From an uncultured Lachnospiraceae bacterium (lineage in GTDB: Bacteria > Bacillota > Clostridia > Lachnospirales > Lachnospiraceae), in assembly GCA_947631625.1 (NCBI GenBank), contig CANRMA010000006.1, forward strand, positions 81,331 through 145,330: a DNA stretch of 64,000 nt, given 5' to 3'. The notes under the pieces were generated by a model. The model saw nothing but the letters and a program-made list of their open reading frames with translations. It ran no database searches and was not told the origin of the DNA. Every line of letters starts with the position of its first letter. Within the stretch, counting starts at the first letter, position 1. This document shows, piece by piece, positions 8,881 through 17,644 of the stretch. A program made the position numbers and the translations under genes.

Positions 8881-9198
8881 ATGACATTATTGACTACGGT
8901 TTTTGCGGCGATCATTTCTACAGTCGTCTGGTACAGGAACGCTCCGAAAGATGAGATGAAAGTCGGGATTTTGTGTTGGATGTATTGGGGAGCTTCGCTT
9001 ATGTGGCTCGTAGATGCAATTTATGAGTATGCAAGCCTCCGCGCAGAATACTTTACGCCGGCGCCGGCAGATATGTTAAATGATTTGTATCTGGGTCTGT
9101 CGGTAGTGGCGCTTGGTCTTATCATATGGCTTGCGCGGCTTTTTATAAAAGACCCCAAAGGTGTTGTGAAGGAAGCGCTTTTAGGAAGTAAAAAATAA
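8881..9198 (+). CDS. small three-helix membrane protein of unknown function, lar operon
   Basis: Unrecognised 105-residue membrane protein with three likely helices (about residues 2-19, 29-50 and 72-94) and a basic C-terminus (KKDPKG/LGSKK-like). AGGAG stands ten bases before the ATG. It lies 17 bases upstream of larB and directly after the other small membrane protein, which suggests that the two form one membrane unit. Neither resembles the LarMN/LarQO nickel importer or the LarD permease by eye. Function unknown. Confidence 0.75.
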   Translation: MTLLTTVFAAIISTVVWYRNAPKDEMKVGILCWMYWGASLMWLVDAIYEYASLRAEYFTPAPADMLNDLYLGLSVVALGLIIWLARLFIKDPKGVVKEALLGSKK

Positions 9199-9215
9199 TA
9201 TATAGGAGCGGGCGG

Positions 9216-9986
9216 ATGAAAAGCGAAACAAAACAGATACTTGAGGCAGTACAAAACGGTACATTGTCAGTGGATGAAGCTCTTTTAAGGCTTAAGACCG
9301 CGCCGTTTGAAGATATAGGTTTTGCAAAAGTTGATCTGCACCGTAAAGTGCGTCAGGGAGTTCCTGAAGTAATCTACGGCGCAGGTAAAACTCCTGAGCA
9401 GATGATAGGTATCATTGATACGATGAAGAAAAACGGGCAAAAGAATATTCTGATCACCCGTCTTTCACATGAGGCGGCGCAGAAGATAGATCAGTCTCAT
9501 GCATTGGCATATTATTCCAATGCAAAAGTAGGCGTTATAGGCGATTTTCCTTCTCCCGACGGAATAGGAGCAGTGGTTATTGCAACGGGAGGCACAAGCG
9601 ACATACCTGTGGCCGAGGAGGCGGCGCTTACTGCCGAAGTTCTTGGAAATGAGGTAATACGTCTCTATGATGTGGGTGTGGCGGGGCTGCACAGACTTTT
9701 GTCCCATAAGGATGAAATAATGCAGGCTAGTGTAATAATTGCCATTGCCGGAATGGAAGGGGCGCTTGCCAGTGTCATAGGCGGTCTGGCAGACTGCCCT
9801 GTTATCGCCGTACCTACAAGTGTGGGTTACGGGGCCTCTTTTAACGGATTGTCCGCGCTTTTATCCATGTTAAATTCCTGTGCAAGCGGGGTTTCGGTAG
9901 TAAATATTGATAACGGTTTTGGCGCCGGATACCTTGCAAGCATGATAAATCATATGGAAGCGAAGGACCGCGGTCGTACTGTATGA
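9216..9986 (+). CDS. larB: LarB, nickel-pincer cofactor biosynthesis carboxylase/hydrolase
   Basis: LarB carboxylates the pyridinium ring of nicotinic acid adenine dinucleotide and hydrolyses the phosphoanhydride, the first step to the nickel-pincer nucleotide cofactor. At 256 residues it has the family's length. The C-terminal half is a PurE-like domain with AVVIATGGTSDIPVAEEA, RLYDVGVAGLHRLL, AGMEGALASVIGGL and VPTSVGYGASF, hallmarks of LarB. AGGAGCGGGCGG provides the ribosome site. larC and larE follow; larA (lactate racemase) is not in the window, so the cofactor may serve an enzyme encoded elsewhere. Confidence 0.93.
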   Translation: MKSETKQILEAVQNGTLSVDEALLRLKTAPFEDIGFAKVDLHRKVRQGVPEVIYGAGKTPEQMIGIIDTMKKNGQKNILITRLSHEAAQKIDQSHALAYYSNAKVGVIGDFPSPDGIGAVVIATGGTSDIPVAEEAALTAEVLGNEVIRLYDVGVAGLHRLLSHKDEIMQASVIIAIAGMEGALASVIGGLADCPVIAVPTSVGYGASFNGLSALLSMLNSCASGVSVVNIDNGFGAGYLASMINHMEAKDRGRTV

Positions 9987-10076
9987 GAAGCGATGAGCCG
10001 CGATTGTGCTGTATGTGAAACTGATGAATTTCTGTTTATATTAAAGATAAGTCTGATATGAAGAATGGAGCATTGG

Positions 10077-11309
10077 ATGAAAACATTATATCTTGACTGT
10101 GGAATGGGAGCTGCAGGAGATATGCTTACGGCGGCGCTTACGGAACTTCTGCCGGACCCTGACAGTTTTATGGAGAAATTAAACGGACTTGGCATACCGG
10201 CTGTTGACATTAAAAAAGAGTCGGTAAAAAAATGCGGAATTACCGGGACACATATTTCAGTTACGGTAAATGGTATGGAAGAGCGCAGCGAAGATTACAG
10301 GCACGGACATGAGCATGAACATGAGCCGGGACATGCACATGACCATGACCATGTACATCAACACGGACATGTTCACAGTAGTATGAGTGATATTGAACGG
10401 ATAATAAGCAGTATCAATATTTCAAAAAAAGTGCGTGAAGATGTGATTGCCGTATATAAGCTGATTGCGGAAGCAGAGAGTCATGTACACGGCGTACCCG
10501 TAACCGATATTCATTTTCATGAGGTCGGCGCTATGGATGCGATCGCCGACATTACTGCGGTATGTCTTCTTATGGATGAACTTGCGCCTGATGAGATAGT
10601 GGTGTCACCTATACATGTAGGTAACGGTCATGTCAAGTGCGCTCATGGGATTTTGCCCGTGCCGGCGCCGGCGACTGCGTTTATATTAAAGGATGTTCCC
10701 ATATATGGCGGCTCGGTTTCAGGGGAACTTTGCACGCCTACGGGAGCGGCTCTTTTGAAACATTTCGCGACGCGATTTGGGAATATGCCTGTTATGAAAA
10801 CGCAGGCTGTCGGATACGGAATGGGCAAAAAGGACTTTGAAATGGCAAACTGTGTACGTGCAATGATAGGTGAAACTGATGATAAGACAGATATAGTGAT
10901 CGAACTTTCCTGCAATGTGGATGATATGACGGCGGAAGAGATCAGTTTTGCGGCAGAACGTTTATTCGAAGGCGGCGCTCTTGATGTTTATACGATACCT
11001 ATAGGTATGAAGAAATCGCGCCCGGGAACATTGATACGCGTGATGTGCAGTGAAGAAAACAGGGAAAATATGCTTAGATTATTATTTGCGCATACATCTA
11101 CCATCGGAGTCAGGGAAACATTGACCCATAGGTATATTTTGGATCGCAAAGTGGAAACCGTGCAGACTCCTTATGGAGAAGTACGTCGAAAGGTATCTTC
11201 GGGTTACGGAGTGTCGCGGGTAAAATATGAATATGACGATATTGCAGGAATAGCAAAAGATAAAGGCATGAGTTTTGAAGAAGTGCGGAAAGACCTGCAA
11301 AAATTATGA
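10077..11309 (+). CDS. larC: LarC, nickel insertion protein for the pincer cofactor
   Basis: LarC inserts nickel into the dithiolated pincer nucleotide by a CTP-dependent reaction. ATG 10077 is preferred over ATG 10065 because GGAG at 10067-10070 is six bases before it and the family's KTLYLDCGMGAAGDM start follows directly. Residues about 75-105 form a His-rich stretch (HGHEHEHEPGHAHDHD and more), a likely nickel reservoir. Family motifs include HFHEVGAMDAIADI and LCTPTGAALLKHF. In Lactobacillus plantarum LarC is made from two frames by programmed frameshifting; here it is one continuous 410-residue frame. Confidence 0.92.
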   Translation: MKTLYLDCGMGAAGDMLTAALTELLPDPDSFMEKLNGLGIPAVDIKKESVKKCGITGTHISVTVNGMEERSEDYRHGHEHEHEPGHAHDHDHVHQHGHVHSSMSDIERIISSINISKKVREDVIAVYKLIAEAESHVHGVPVTDIHFHEVGAMDAIADITAVCLLMDELAPDEIVVSPIHVGNGHVKCAHGILPVPAPATAFILKDVPIYGGSVSGELCTPTGAALLKHFATRFGNMPVMKTQAVGYGMGKKDFEMANCVRAMIGETDDKTDIVIELSCNVDDMTAEEISFAAERLFEGGALDVYTIPIGMKKSRPGTLIRVMCSEENRENMLRLLFAHTSTIGVRETLTHRYILDRKVETVQTPYGEVRRKVSSGYGVSRVKYEYDDIAGIAKDKGMSFEEVRKDLQKL

Positions 11310-11343
11310 TTTTTCATCTTTAGGGAAAGGCCGGTTATTAAGT

Positions 11344-12171
11344 ATGGATTTATTACATGAAAAAAAGCGGCATTTGGAGAATTATCTTAAAGAACTCGGG
11401 AGCGTGGCGGTTGCTTTTTCTTCCGGAGTCGATTCAACGTTCCTTCTTAAGACCGCGCATGAAGTTTTGGGAGACAGGGCAGTTGCAGTAACCGCCAGAT
11501 CGTGTTCTTTCCCGGCGCGTGAGTTGGAAGAAGCTAAAGCTTTTTGCGTGTCGGAAGGAATAGAGCAGATCATAGTTGATTCAGAAGAATTGGATATAGA
11601 CGGCTTCAGTCAGAATCCCCCCAATAGATGTTATCTGTGTAAACGTGAATTATTTACCAAAATCAGGGATATCGCTGCAGAGCGGGGCATTTTGTATATA
11701 GCGGAAGGATCCAATATGGATGATAACGGAGACTACAGACCGGGTCTTATAGCTGTTTCTGAATTGGATGTCAAAAGTCCGTTGCGGGAGGCAGAGCTTA
11801 CTAAAGAAGAGATCCGCGCGCTTTCGAAGGAGATGGGACTGCAAACATGGGATAAGCCGTCGTTTGCCTGTCTGTCGTCACGCTTTGTGTATGGGGAGAC
11901 GATTACGAAGGAAAAACTTTACATGGTAGAACGGGCGGAGCAGAAGCTTCTCGATATGGGCTTTAGACAGGTGCGTGTCCGTATACATGGGAATATTGCG
12001 AGAATTGAAATAGAAAGAAGTGAGTTTGATAAACTAATATGTCCGGAAATATCCGAATCTGTCACAAGTTATTTTAAAGAACTGGGATTTCTTTATGTAA
12101 CCATGGATCTGAACGGTTATAAGATGGGAAGTATGAATAAGACTATAGACGCGGAAAGCGTTAAAGTATAG
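11344..12171 (+). CDS. larE: LarE, sacrificial sulfur transferase for the pincer cofactor
   Basis: LarE adenylates the pincer precursor carboxylates and replaces them with thiocarboxylates. ATG 11344 gives 275 residues, the family's length. The PP-loop ATP-binding motif SGVDS is at residues 27-31. The sequence SFACLSSR places a Cys exactly at 176, the position of the sacrificial Cys176 described for L. plantarum LarE, so the single-turnover mechanism is likely. CYLC (residues 96-99) is a further cysteine pair of the NRCYLCK element. It closes the larBCE set; the ribosome site is weak (GGGAAAGG, 12 bases away). Confidence 0.92.
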   Translation: MDLLHEKKRHLENYLKELGSVAVAFSSGVDSTFLLKTAHEVLGDRAVAVTARSCSFPARELEEAKAFCVSEGIEQIIVDSEELDIDGFSQNPPNRCYLCKRELFTKIRDIAAERGILYIAEGSNMDDNGDYRPGLIAVSELDVKSPLREAELTKEEIRALSKEMGLQTWDKPSFACLSSRFVYGETITKEKLYMVERAEQKLLDMGFRQVRVRIHGNIARIEIERSEFDKLICPEISESVTSYFKELGFLYVTMDLNGYKMGSMNKTIDAESVKV

Positions 12172-12263
12172 CGGGCTCTTTTTTATAAATAAAAAATTCC
12201 TGAAACCAACATAAATGTTGATCCCAAGAACTTTTATGGGTTGGGCTGTTCATAAACAGTCAA

Positions 12264-12335
12264 CAGCTCGTAGGGGAATCGAACCCCTGTTTCCGCCGTG
12301 AGAGGGCGGCGTCTTAACCGCTTGACCAACGAGCC
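12264..12335 (-). tRNA. tRNA-Glu (anticodon CTC)
   Basis: Read on the minus strand this folds as a complete 72-base tRNA: 7-bp acceptor stem (GGCTCGT with ACGAGCT, first pair G-T), D arm GTC...GAC, anticodon stem CCGCC/GGCGG with loop CTCTCAC, so anticodon CTC for Glu, a 4-base variable loop, and T arm AGGGG-TTCGATT-CCCCT. CCA is not encoded. It lies in the 390-base gap between larE and the large secreted protein and is transcribed against both. Confidence 0.96.
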
Positions 12336-12415
12336 ATATAAAGTGCACTTGTTTATTCTATTATAAATTGGATAAAATTGCAAGAGGTTTTTGTGATTTT
12401 TTTTAAACATTTTTA

Positions 12416-12443
12416 TTGCGCTGATGAATTAATATGCTATAAT
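12416..12443 (+). promoter_or_regulatory. promoter of the large secreted metalloprotease gene
   Basis: TTGCGC at 12416-12421 and a perfect TATAAT at 12438-12443, 16 bases apart, about 110 bases before the ATG at 12562. The -10 is strong, the -35 moderate. Confidence 0.55.
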
Positions 12444-12561
12444 ATACGGGAATTGGACAATTATCGTAAAATATCTGAATGATATGTGCCTGTACCGTGT
12501 ACATCAAAGGCTTGGGCTGTTTACTTTCAGGAATTGCAGGTTGGCAGGAACGGGGGATAAA

Positions 12562-15500
12562 ATGTATAAAAGAATTATATCTGCCTTGCTGATATTTGCA
12601 TTACTTATTTCAAGTGTAGAGATAAATTCATATGCAATGCCATTGGAGTCGAAATGGGATTACAATATAAACTCTGACATAATGACAGGGTTTAAAAGCG
12701 CTACGGCCGACGAATATGATACAAAAGAAAGTGCCAAAGAAGATTATAGCCCTGAATCAGGAGAAAGAGTCGGGGAAGGTCAGAGTTCCAATGCAGAAGA
12801 GGGAACTGAAGAGGACAGTAATCCTGAAGCAGAAAAAGGAACCGTGGAAGAACAGAGACCTGATACGGAAGAAGGAACCGGGAAAGGTCAGAGTTCCAAT
12901 GCAGAAGGAGAAACTGAAGAAGACAGTAATCCTGAAGCAGAAAAAGGAACCGTAGGAGAACAGAGACCTGATACGGAAGAAGGAACCAAGGAAGATCAGA
13001 ACCCTGATGCGGAGGAAGGAACCGGAGAAGATCAGAGTTCCAATACGGAGGAAGGAACCGGAGAAGATCAGAGTTCCAATACGGAAGAAGGAACCGGAGA
13101 AGATCAGAGTTCCAATATAGAAGAAGGAAATGAAGAAGAAAATGAAGAAGGACAGAGTTCTGACGGAGAGGAAACAGATAATGCCCAAAACTCTGACATA
13201 ATGGAAGAGTCAGATAAAACTTTTGATGCTGAAACCCCATCCGAATCAACATCGCAGAGTTTTCTCATTGATATGCAGGAGCCGTATGATGGCGACTGTC
13301 TTCTTGTGGCCAATGTTAATATACAGGAGACCGGGGAAAATGAAACTGCAGGCAGTTTTACGTCAGCGGATATTGCTTCTTCGGATAAAAGTTTTATAAA
13401 TTCGTCAGGAATTGCTGCAGTATCGGAAAGCGGCAGTGATATTTATGATTATGATGAGTATGGAAGAGGGCTTATAGATCCCGCCTCTTTTTTGCCGGAA
13501 GCGGTCTTGGATGAGAACGGAGTTTCTTATCTGTCTGATGAGGAAGCGGCTCCAACCGAGTATGAAGTTGGCGAAGAGCGTATCTTTTATCTAAACAATC
13601 AATCAAATAACACATATAACGAAGTAAACTGCGTATGTGTTGCGATCAGCGAGTATGCTACGGTATGGGTGCCGGCCGATGATGACATATATGTTGAAGA
13701 TGCGGACAAGATGAAAGCTTATATGAGTGAGCTTGCACAGGAATTTGACGTCCAGTTCCCTAAAATGACCGAAATGTTTGGTTCCAAAGATACAGTGGAA
13801 GCAAAATATGGCGACAACGACGGAAAAACAGCGCTTTTATGTTATGACATCAACGGGAACGGTATGAGCGGAAGCTCATATACCGCCGGATATTTTTTCT
13901 CTGCGGATCTTAATATAAATTATAAAAACAGTACCAACAATAAAATTGATTGCCTTCATATAGATTCGTGGCAGGGAATGAGCAGGAATACGTCATCGAA
14001 TACTTTAAATCCCACACAGAGCAAGCGGACTATGGTACATGAGCTGCAGCATATGATCAATTTTTCGGTGTGCAGGGATAACGAAGAGAGTTTTTTGCAA
14101 TTAAAAATTCCCACATGGCTGAATGAAGCATATTCCGAAGCGGCGGCACATTTATGCTATGGTGAAGCTTCAAACCGTATTTCCAATTATAACAGTTATA
14201 GTGATATCCCGGCGGGGAAGGTCTCTTTGATTAAGTGGAACAGCAATTATACTCTGCCTAATTATGCGCTGAGTTATCTTTTCAGTCAGTACATACGTAT
14301 CCAATATGAAAACGGAAGCACCATATATAAAGATACAATGAATGATTTAAACGAATCGACGGATCTTTTAACGGTTATTGCCGATAAACTTGGGATATCC
14401 GCGCAGGAATTGCTGTTTAACTTCCGCGCCGCTTTGTTTTTGAAAAATGCAGAAGGAAAGTATGGTTTTGGCGGTGAAGAGTGGGCGGAGTCAATAAATT
14501 CAAAGAGTGTATCGGCGTCATCGGTAGGCAGCAGTCTGAGTCTTGCACCGGGGGCGGCCGCGGTCATTGATCTGCGCGACAGTTTTGAACCGTCGCAGAC
14601 CGGGGAACATATCCGATATGCGGGTATGTATAAGGAAGTCACCGATGACGATGTAGCCGTAAGTATATCCGGAGGTGATTCCATTACTGCGGATATGGAA
14701 GAGCTGCAGCTTACTGCGTCAGTATATCCTAAGGGAGTCAGCCAGGAGGTGATATTTTCCCTGCCGTATCCAGAAGATGAGCAGTATGCAAAAGTGACTG
14801 CGGATGGACTCGTTATCCCGATTTCGGAAGGAAGTATAACTGTGCGCGCAACTTCCGTATTTGATCCGTCCAGATATGCGGATAAAGTCATAGCTGTCTC
14901 GGCGCGCGGCAATGTAATATTTGAGCAAAATATAAGCCCTGTGTTCGGAGGCGTGTCGGTAAATTATGAGGTCGTGATACCGAAAAGAGCCGTATTATAC
15001 TATACGATAGACAGTGATGTCCCGAATGTCGAAAGCGGGAAACTGCCGGAAGAAGGTCTGCTTTTCGATAAGGAGGGCACATATTCCTTAAAAATATTTG
15101 GACATGATGACGAGGGGGTATATAAAGACGTATATGACGAGGCTGAGATAGTTATCGGAAAGTCCGCCGCTCCGGTGATATCTGAAGAAGATATGAAGAT
15201 GGATAAAACCGATGTAAAGCTTGTTACGATCCTGTCTCCCGAAGACGCGGAGGTTTATTACACTTTGGACGGTACCGCGCCTTCTCCCGAACAGGGTATA
15301 AAATATGAAGAACCTTTTATTATAAGCGAGGAAGGCGCTACAACGGTTAAGGCTGTTGTCCTGCAGAAAGGAAAGGAAGTCAGCGAGGCAGCGGAGAAAA
15401 ATATAGATGTAGACTATGTGTATGAGACTATGGAAGAGTCTGAACACAAACCATATATGACACAAGTGTCATTTTCCATAAATAAAAAAGCAACTGAGCC

Positions 15501-17442
15501 GGTCACGTTTTCCGTACGTCCGATACTTGAAAACAGAATAGCAGAAGTTAAGTTTGTACAACAGGAAGACGACTTTATAATAGAGCGTGTATCGGGAACG
15601 GACAGTTTTAATATAAGCCTTGCCAATAAGGAGATCTTAAACAAAACATATACCAGAAAGCTCAGGATAGTATCCAAAGGCAGCGGAAATGCGAGATATG
15701 CCGATTTAGTGGATATTAAGATTAAAGTAGTGGATGCCGAACCCAAGGTATCATTGAAGGCAATAACTGTCAATACCGTATATCCCAATGCCGGATATCC
15801 GATAAGCGTGACGTCTGGAAGCGGCAGTGTGGAGATACTTGGGATAGAGGATGCGGGCGATTACGGATTTACACAAAATTTTTACATAAAAGACGGCGCC
15901 CTTTATTTAAAAAGAAAATATGAGGACTTTGTCAGGACAGCTTCAGGTAAGCCTGTTTTAAGCGGTAAATTAAATGTCAGGGTTCAAGGATATGAAGAGT
16001 CAAAAGTGAACATAAAAATTAAGATATCCGATAAACCGCCTGTTTTATCAGCCTCGAAATCACAGATAAGACTTAATTACAATAAGCTAGATCAGGATAA
16101 ATATTTTGAATTTACGCTTGATAATAAGATAACTTCGAAGAAAAAAGAAACCGTTGAAGATATAAAAGAGATCAGATTGGATGATGGGAAAACATCATAT
16201 AAAAAGGCGGCGGAACTCATAAAGAATGTATCCTGCGCCGACGGTCGAAATATTAAAGTTGAATTTAAGGACAGCATAAAACCCGGAACTTATACAATGC
16301 CTTTATTGGTGTCTGCGCAGGACGGTGAGAATGCTTTTTCGGATGTTTGCTGCAGTGTTAAATTTACTATTGATAAAGAAAATGCCGGAGCGGTTTTAAA
16401 ACCTGCCGTGTCCAAGGTAAGTCTTAATAAGAGGATGAGCGGGGAAAAAGCATATATATCCATAAAAAATATATCGCAGTATAATATGGAGCTTACGGAT
16501 ATTGAATGTAAACCTGCTTCGTCAACCGGATCGGTAAATCCCGATGATAATGTGTCATTGGTCTATAATGCTGAAAAAGGCATGCTTGAGGCGAAGATAA
16601 AAGACGGAAAAGAGCCTGCCGGCAAGACGTATAAATTTATCTGCACCCCGGTATATGTATCCGGAGCTTTAGCAGCGGATCCCGCTGCCGAAGACGCCGA
16701 GTATAAAGACAGCAAAAATTCTGCCGCCATAACGGTTAAGATTACGGATAAGGCGGCTTCCGTAAGCCTTAAGGCGAAGGGAAACATAGATGTTTTAAAC
16801 CGTGATTCTTCGGCGGTCACTTATACTGTCAGGAAGGTTAATTTTGTTGATGAGATCAGGTCCGTAAGATTTAAACGCGCGTCAAAGATTTCACAGTCCG
16901 TGCTTGACGCTGCGGAATATTTTAATGAACCGGTTTTGAATGATGATTCTACGGTAACGATAACTGCCAAAGAGGAGGCGGTTTTCACAAAAGGCATGAA
17001 ATATGCTTTTAAACTGGAATTTACCCTTAAGAACGCGCATAGCGCCGAAGCCGCCCCAACTGTATTGGAAACCAAGGATATAACTATAAAGCCAAAGCAG
17101 AGCAAGGTCCGTCTCAGCGCATCTGCAAAACCGGCATTTTACAGATATGTCAATTCAGGCAATAATTATACTGACTTAAGGCTGACAGGCAATAACGGGA
17201 TTATCGAAAAAGTGGAATACGATAAGGAGAACAACAGGAAGATCCCGGAAGGCATTACGCCAGTGATTGAAGACGGCCTGCTCACAGGCATTACTTTTGA
17301 CGGCAGCGCCTATATTAAAAAGGGCAGGTACAAGCTTGTATTTAAAGTGTATTATAAAGGCCAGTTGTGGGAAAAAGCCACAAAGCGCAGTGCGTCATAT
17401 GCAAAGCCTGTGACTTATAAATTGACTGTAACGGTCAAATGA
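12562..17442 (+). CDS. large secreted M30-like zinc metalloprotease with repeat and Ig-like regions
   Basis: A 1,626-residue exported protein. ATG 12562 has GGGGGAT before it and begins a clear signal peptide (MYKRIISALLIFALLIS...SYA, cleavage near residue 26). Residues 67-186 are ten acidic 12-residue repeats (EEGTGEDQSSNT type). The catalytic part near residues 345-540 contains VHELQHMINFS, an HExxH zinc motif, and WLNEAYSEAAAH with a likely third ligand Glu, the pattern of peptidase family M30 (hyicolysin-like). C-terminal to it are bacterial Ig-like segments and a chitobiase C-terminal-like stretch (VYYTLDGTAPSPEQG), then further beta-rich repeats. No LPXTG, SLH or C-terminal membrane helix is seen, so it is probably released or held by its modules. 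Substrate unknown. Confidence 0.85.
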   Translation: MYKRIISALLIFALLISSVEINSYAMPLESKWDYNINSDIMTGFKSATADEYDTKESAKEDYSPESGERVGEGQSSNAEEGTEEDSNPEAEKGTVEEQRPDTEEGTGKGQSSNAEGETEEDSNPEAEKGTVGEQRPDTEEGTKEDQNPDAEEGTGEDQSSNTEEGTGEDQSSNTEEGTGEDQSSNIEEGNEEENEEGQSSDGEETDNAQNSDIMEESDKTFDAETPSESTSQSFLIDMQEPYDGDCLLVANVNIQETGENETAGSFTSADIASSDKSFINSSGIAAVSESGSDIYDYDEYGRGLIDPASFLPEAVLDENGVSYLSDEEAAPTEYEVGEERIFYLNNQSNNTYNEVNCVCVAISEYATVWVPADDDIYVEDADKMKAYMSELAQEFDVQFPKMTEMFGSKDTVEAKYGDNDGKTALLCYDINGNGMSGSSYTAGYFFSADLNINYKNSTNNKIDCLHIDSWQGMSRNTSSNTLNPTQSKRTMVHELQHMINFSVCRDNEESFLQLKIPTWLNEAYSEAAAHLCYGEASNRISNYNSYSDIPAGKVSLIKWNSNYTLPNYALSYLFSQYIRIQYENGSTIYKDTMNDLNESTDLLTVIADKLGISAQELLFNFRAALFLKNAEGKYGFGGEEWAESINSKSVSASSVGSSLSLAPGAAAVIDLRDSFEPSQTGEHIRYAGMYKEVTDDDVAVSISGGDSITADMEELQLTASVYPKGVSQEVIFSLPYPEDEQYAKVTADGLVIPISEGSITVRATSVFDPSRYADKVIAVSARGNVIFEQNISPVFGGVSVNYEVVIPKRAVLYYTIDSDVPNVESGKLPEEGLLFDKEGTYSLKIFGHDDEGVYKDVYDEAEIVIGKSAAPVISEEDMKMDKTDVKLVTILSPEDAEVYYTLDGTAPSPEQGIKYEEPFIISEEGATTVKAVVLQKGKEVSEAAEKNIDVDYVYETMEESEHKPYMTQVSFSINKKATEPVTFSVRPILENRIAEVKFVQQEDDFIIERVSGTDSFNISLANKEILNKTYTRKLRIVSKGSGNARYADLVDIKIKVVDAEPKVSLKAITVNTVYPNAGYPISVTSGSGSVEILGIEDAGDYGFTQNFYIKDGALYLKRKYEDFVRTASGKPVLSGKLNVRVQGYEESKVNIKIKISDKPPVLSASKSQIRLNYNKLDQDKYFEFTLDNKITSKKKETVEDIKEIRLDDGKTSYKKAAELIKNVSCADGRNIKVEFKDSIKPGTYTMPLLVSAQDGENAFSDVCCSVKFTIDKENAGAVLKPAVSKVSLNKRMSGEKAYISIKNISQYNMELTDIECKPASSTGSVNPDDNVSLVYNAEKGMLEAKIKDGKEPAGKTYKFICTPVYVSGALAADPAAEDAEYKDSKNSAAITVKITDKAASVSLKAKGNIDVLNRDSSAVTYTVRKVNFVDEIRSVRFKRASKISQSVLDAAEYFNEPVLNDDSTVTITAKEEAVFTKGMKYAFKLEFTLKNAHSAEAAPTVLETKDITIKPKQSKVRLSASAKPAFYRYVNSGNNYTDLRLTGNNGIIEKVEYDKENNRKIPEGITPVIEDGLLTGITFDGSAYIKKGRYKLVFKVYYKGQLWEKATKRSASYAKPVTYKLTVTVK
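12760..13119. repeat. ten tandem 36-bp coding repeats (12-residue acidic unit)
   Basis: Ten uninterrupted in-frame 36-bp units. There is a higher-order 108-bp pattern: QSSNA-, SNPEA- and QRPDT-type units recur as a trio twice, then three nearly identical QSSNT units end the array. This points to recent duplication and likely length variation between strains. Confidence 0.9.
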
Positions 17443-17454
17443 TCGTGGCTGAAC

Positions 17455-17526
17455 TGAATTGCTGAATTACCGAATTGCTGAATTACTGAATTATTGAATT
17501 ACTGAATTGCGGAATTACTGAATTGC
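17455..17526. repeat. nine tandem 8-bp repeats (TGAATTAC/TGAATTGC)
   Basis: Nine contiguous octamers, TGAATTGC and TGAATTAC in near alternation with single changes, immediately after the stop of the secreted protease and before the rimP promoter. Non-coding; a slippage-prone microsatellite. Confidence 0.9.
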
Positions 17527-17535
17527 AAATAACGC

Positions 17536-17564
17536 TTGCAATCTTGTGATTTTAGTGATACAAT
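17536..17564 (+). promoter_or_regulatory. promoter of the rimP-nusA-infB operon
   Basis: TTGCAA (17536-17541), 17-base spacer, TACAAT (17559-17564). It precedes a hairpin leader and rimP, and is the only good promoter before the whole translation operon. Confidence 0.7.
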
Positions 17565-17594
17565 AGCCAAAGTACAGTATATTATGTAATGATT

Positions 17595-17622
17595 AGAGTG
17601 GACTTGCGAGTCCACTCTTTTA
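17595..17622 (+). terminator. hairpin/attenuator in the rimP leader
   Basis: A perfect 10-bp stem (AGAGTGGACT with AGTCCACTCT) closed by a TGCG loop and followed by TTTA lies 23 bases before the rimP ATG. Its position between promoter and first gene suggests attenuation; autocontrol of this operon by NusA is known in enterobacteria and is a reasonable but unproven model here. Confidence 0.7.
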
Positions 17623-17644
17623 CTTGTGAACGGAGGGAGAGTAA

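Noticed and set aside
12701..13252. Minus-strand frames rich in Leu/Phe/Arg over the 36-bp repeats
   Set aside because: They exist only because the 36-bp repeat is open in several frames; composition is repetitive and meaningless.
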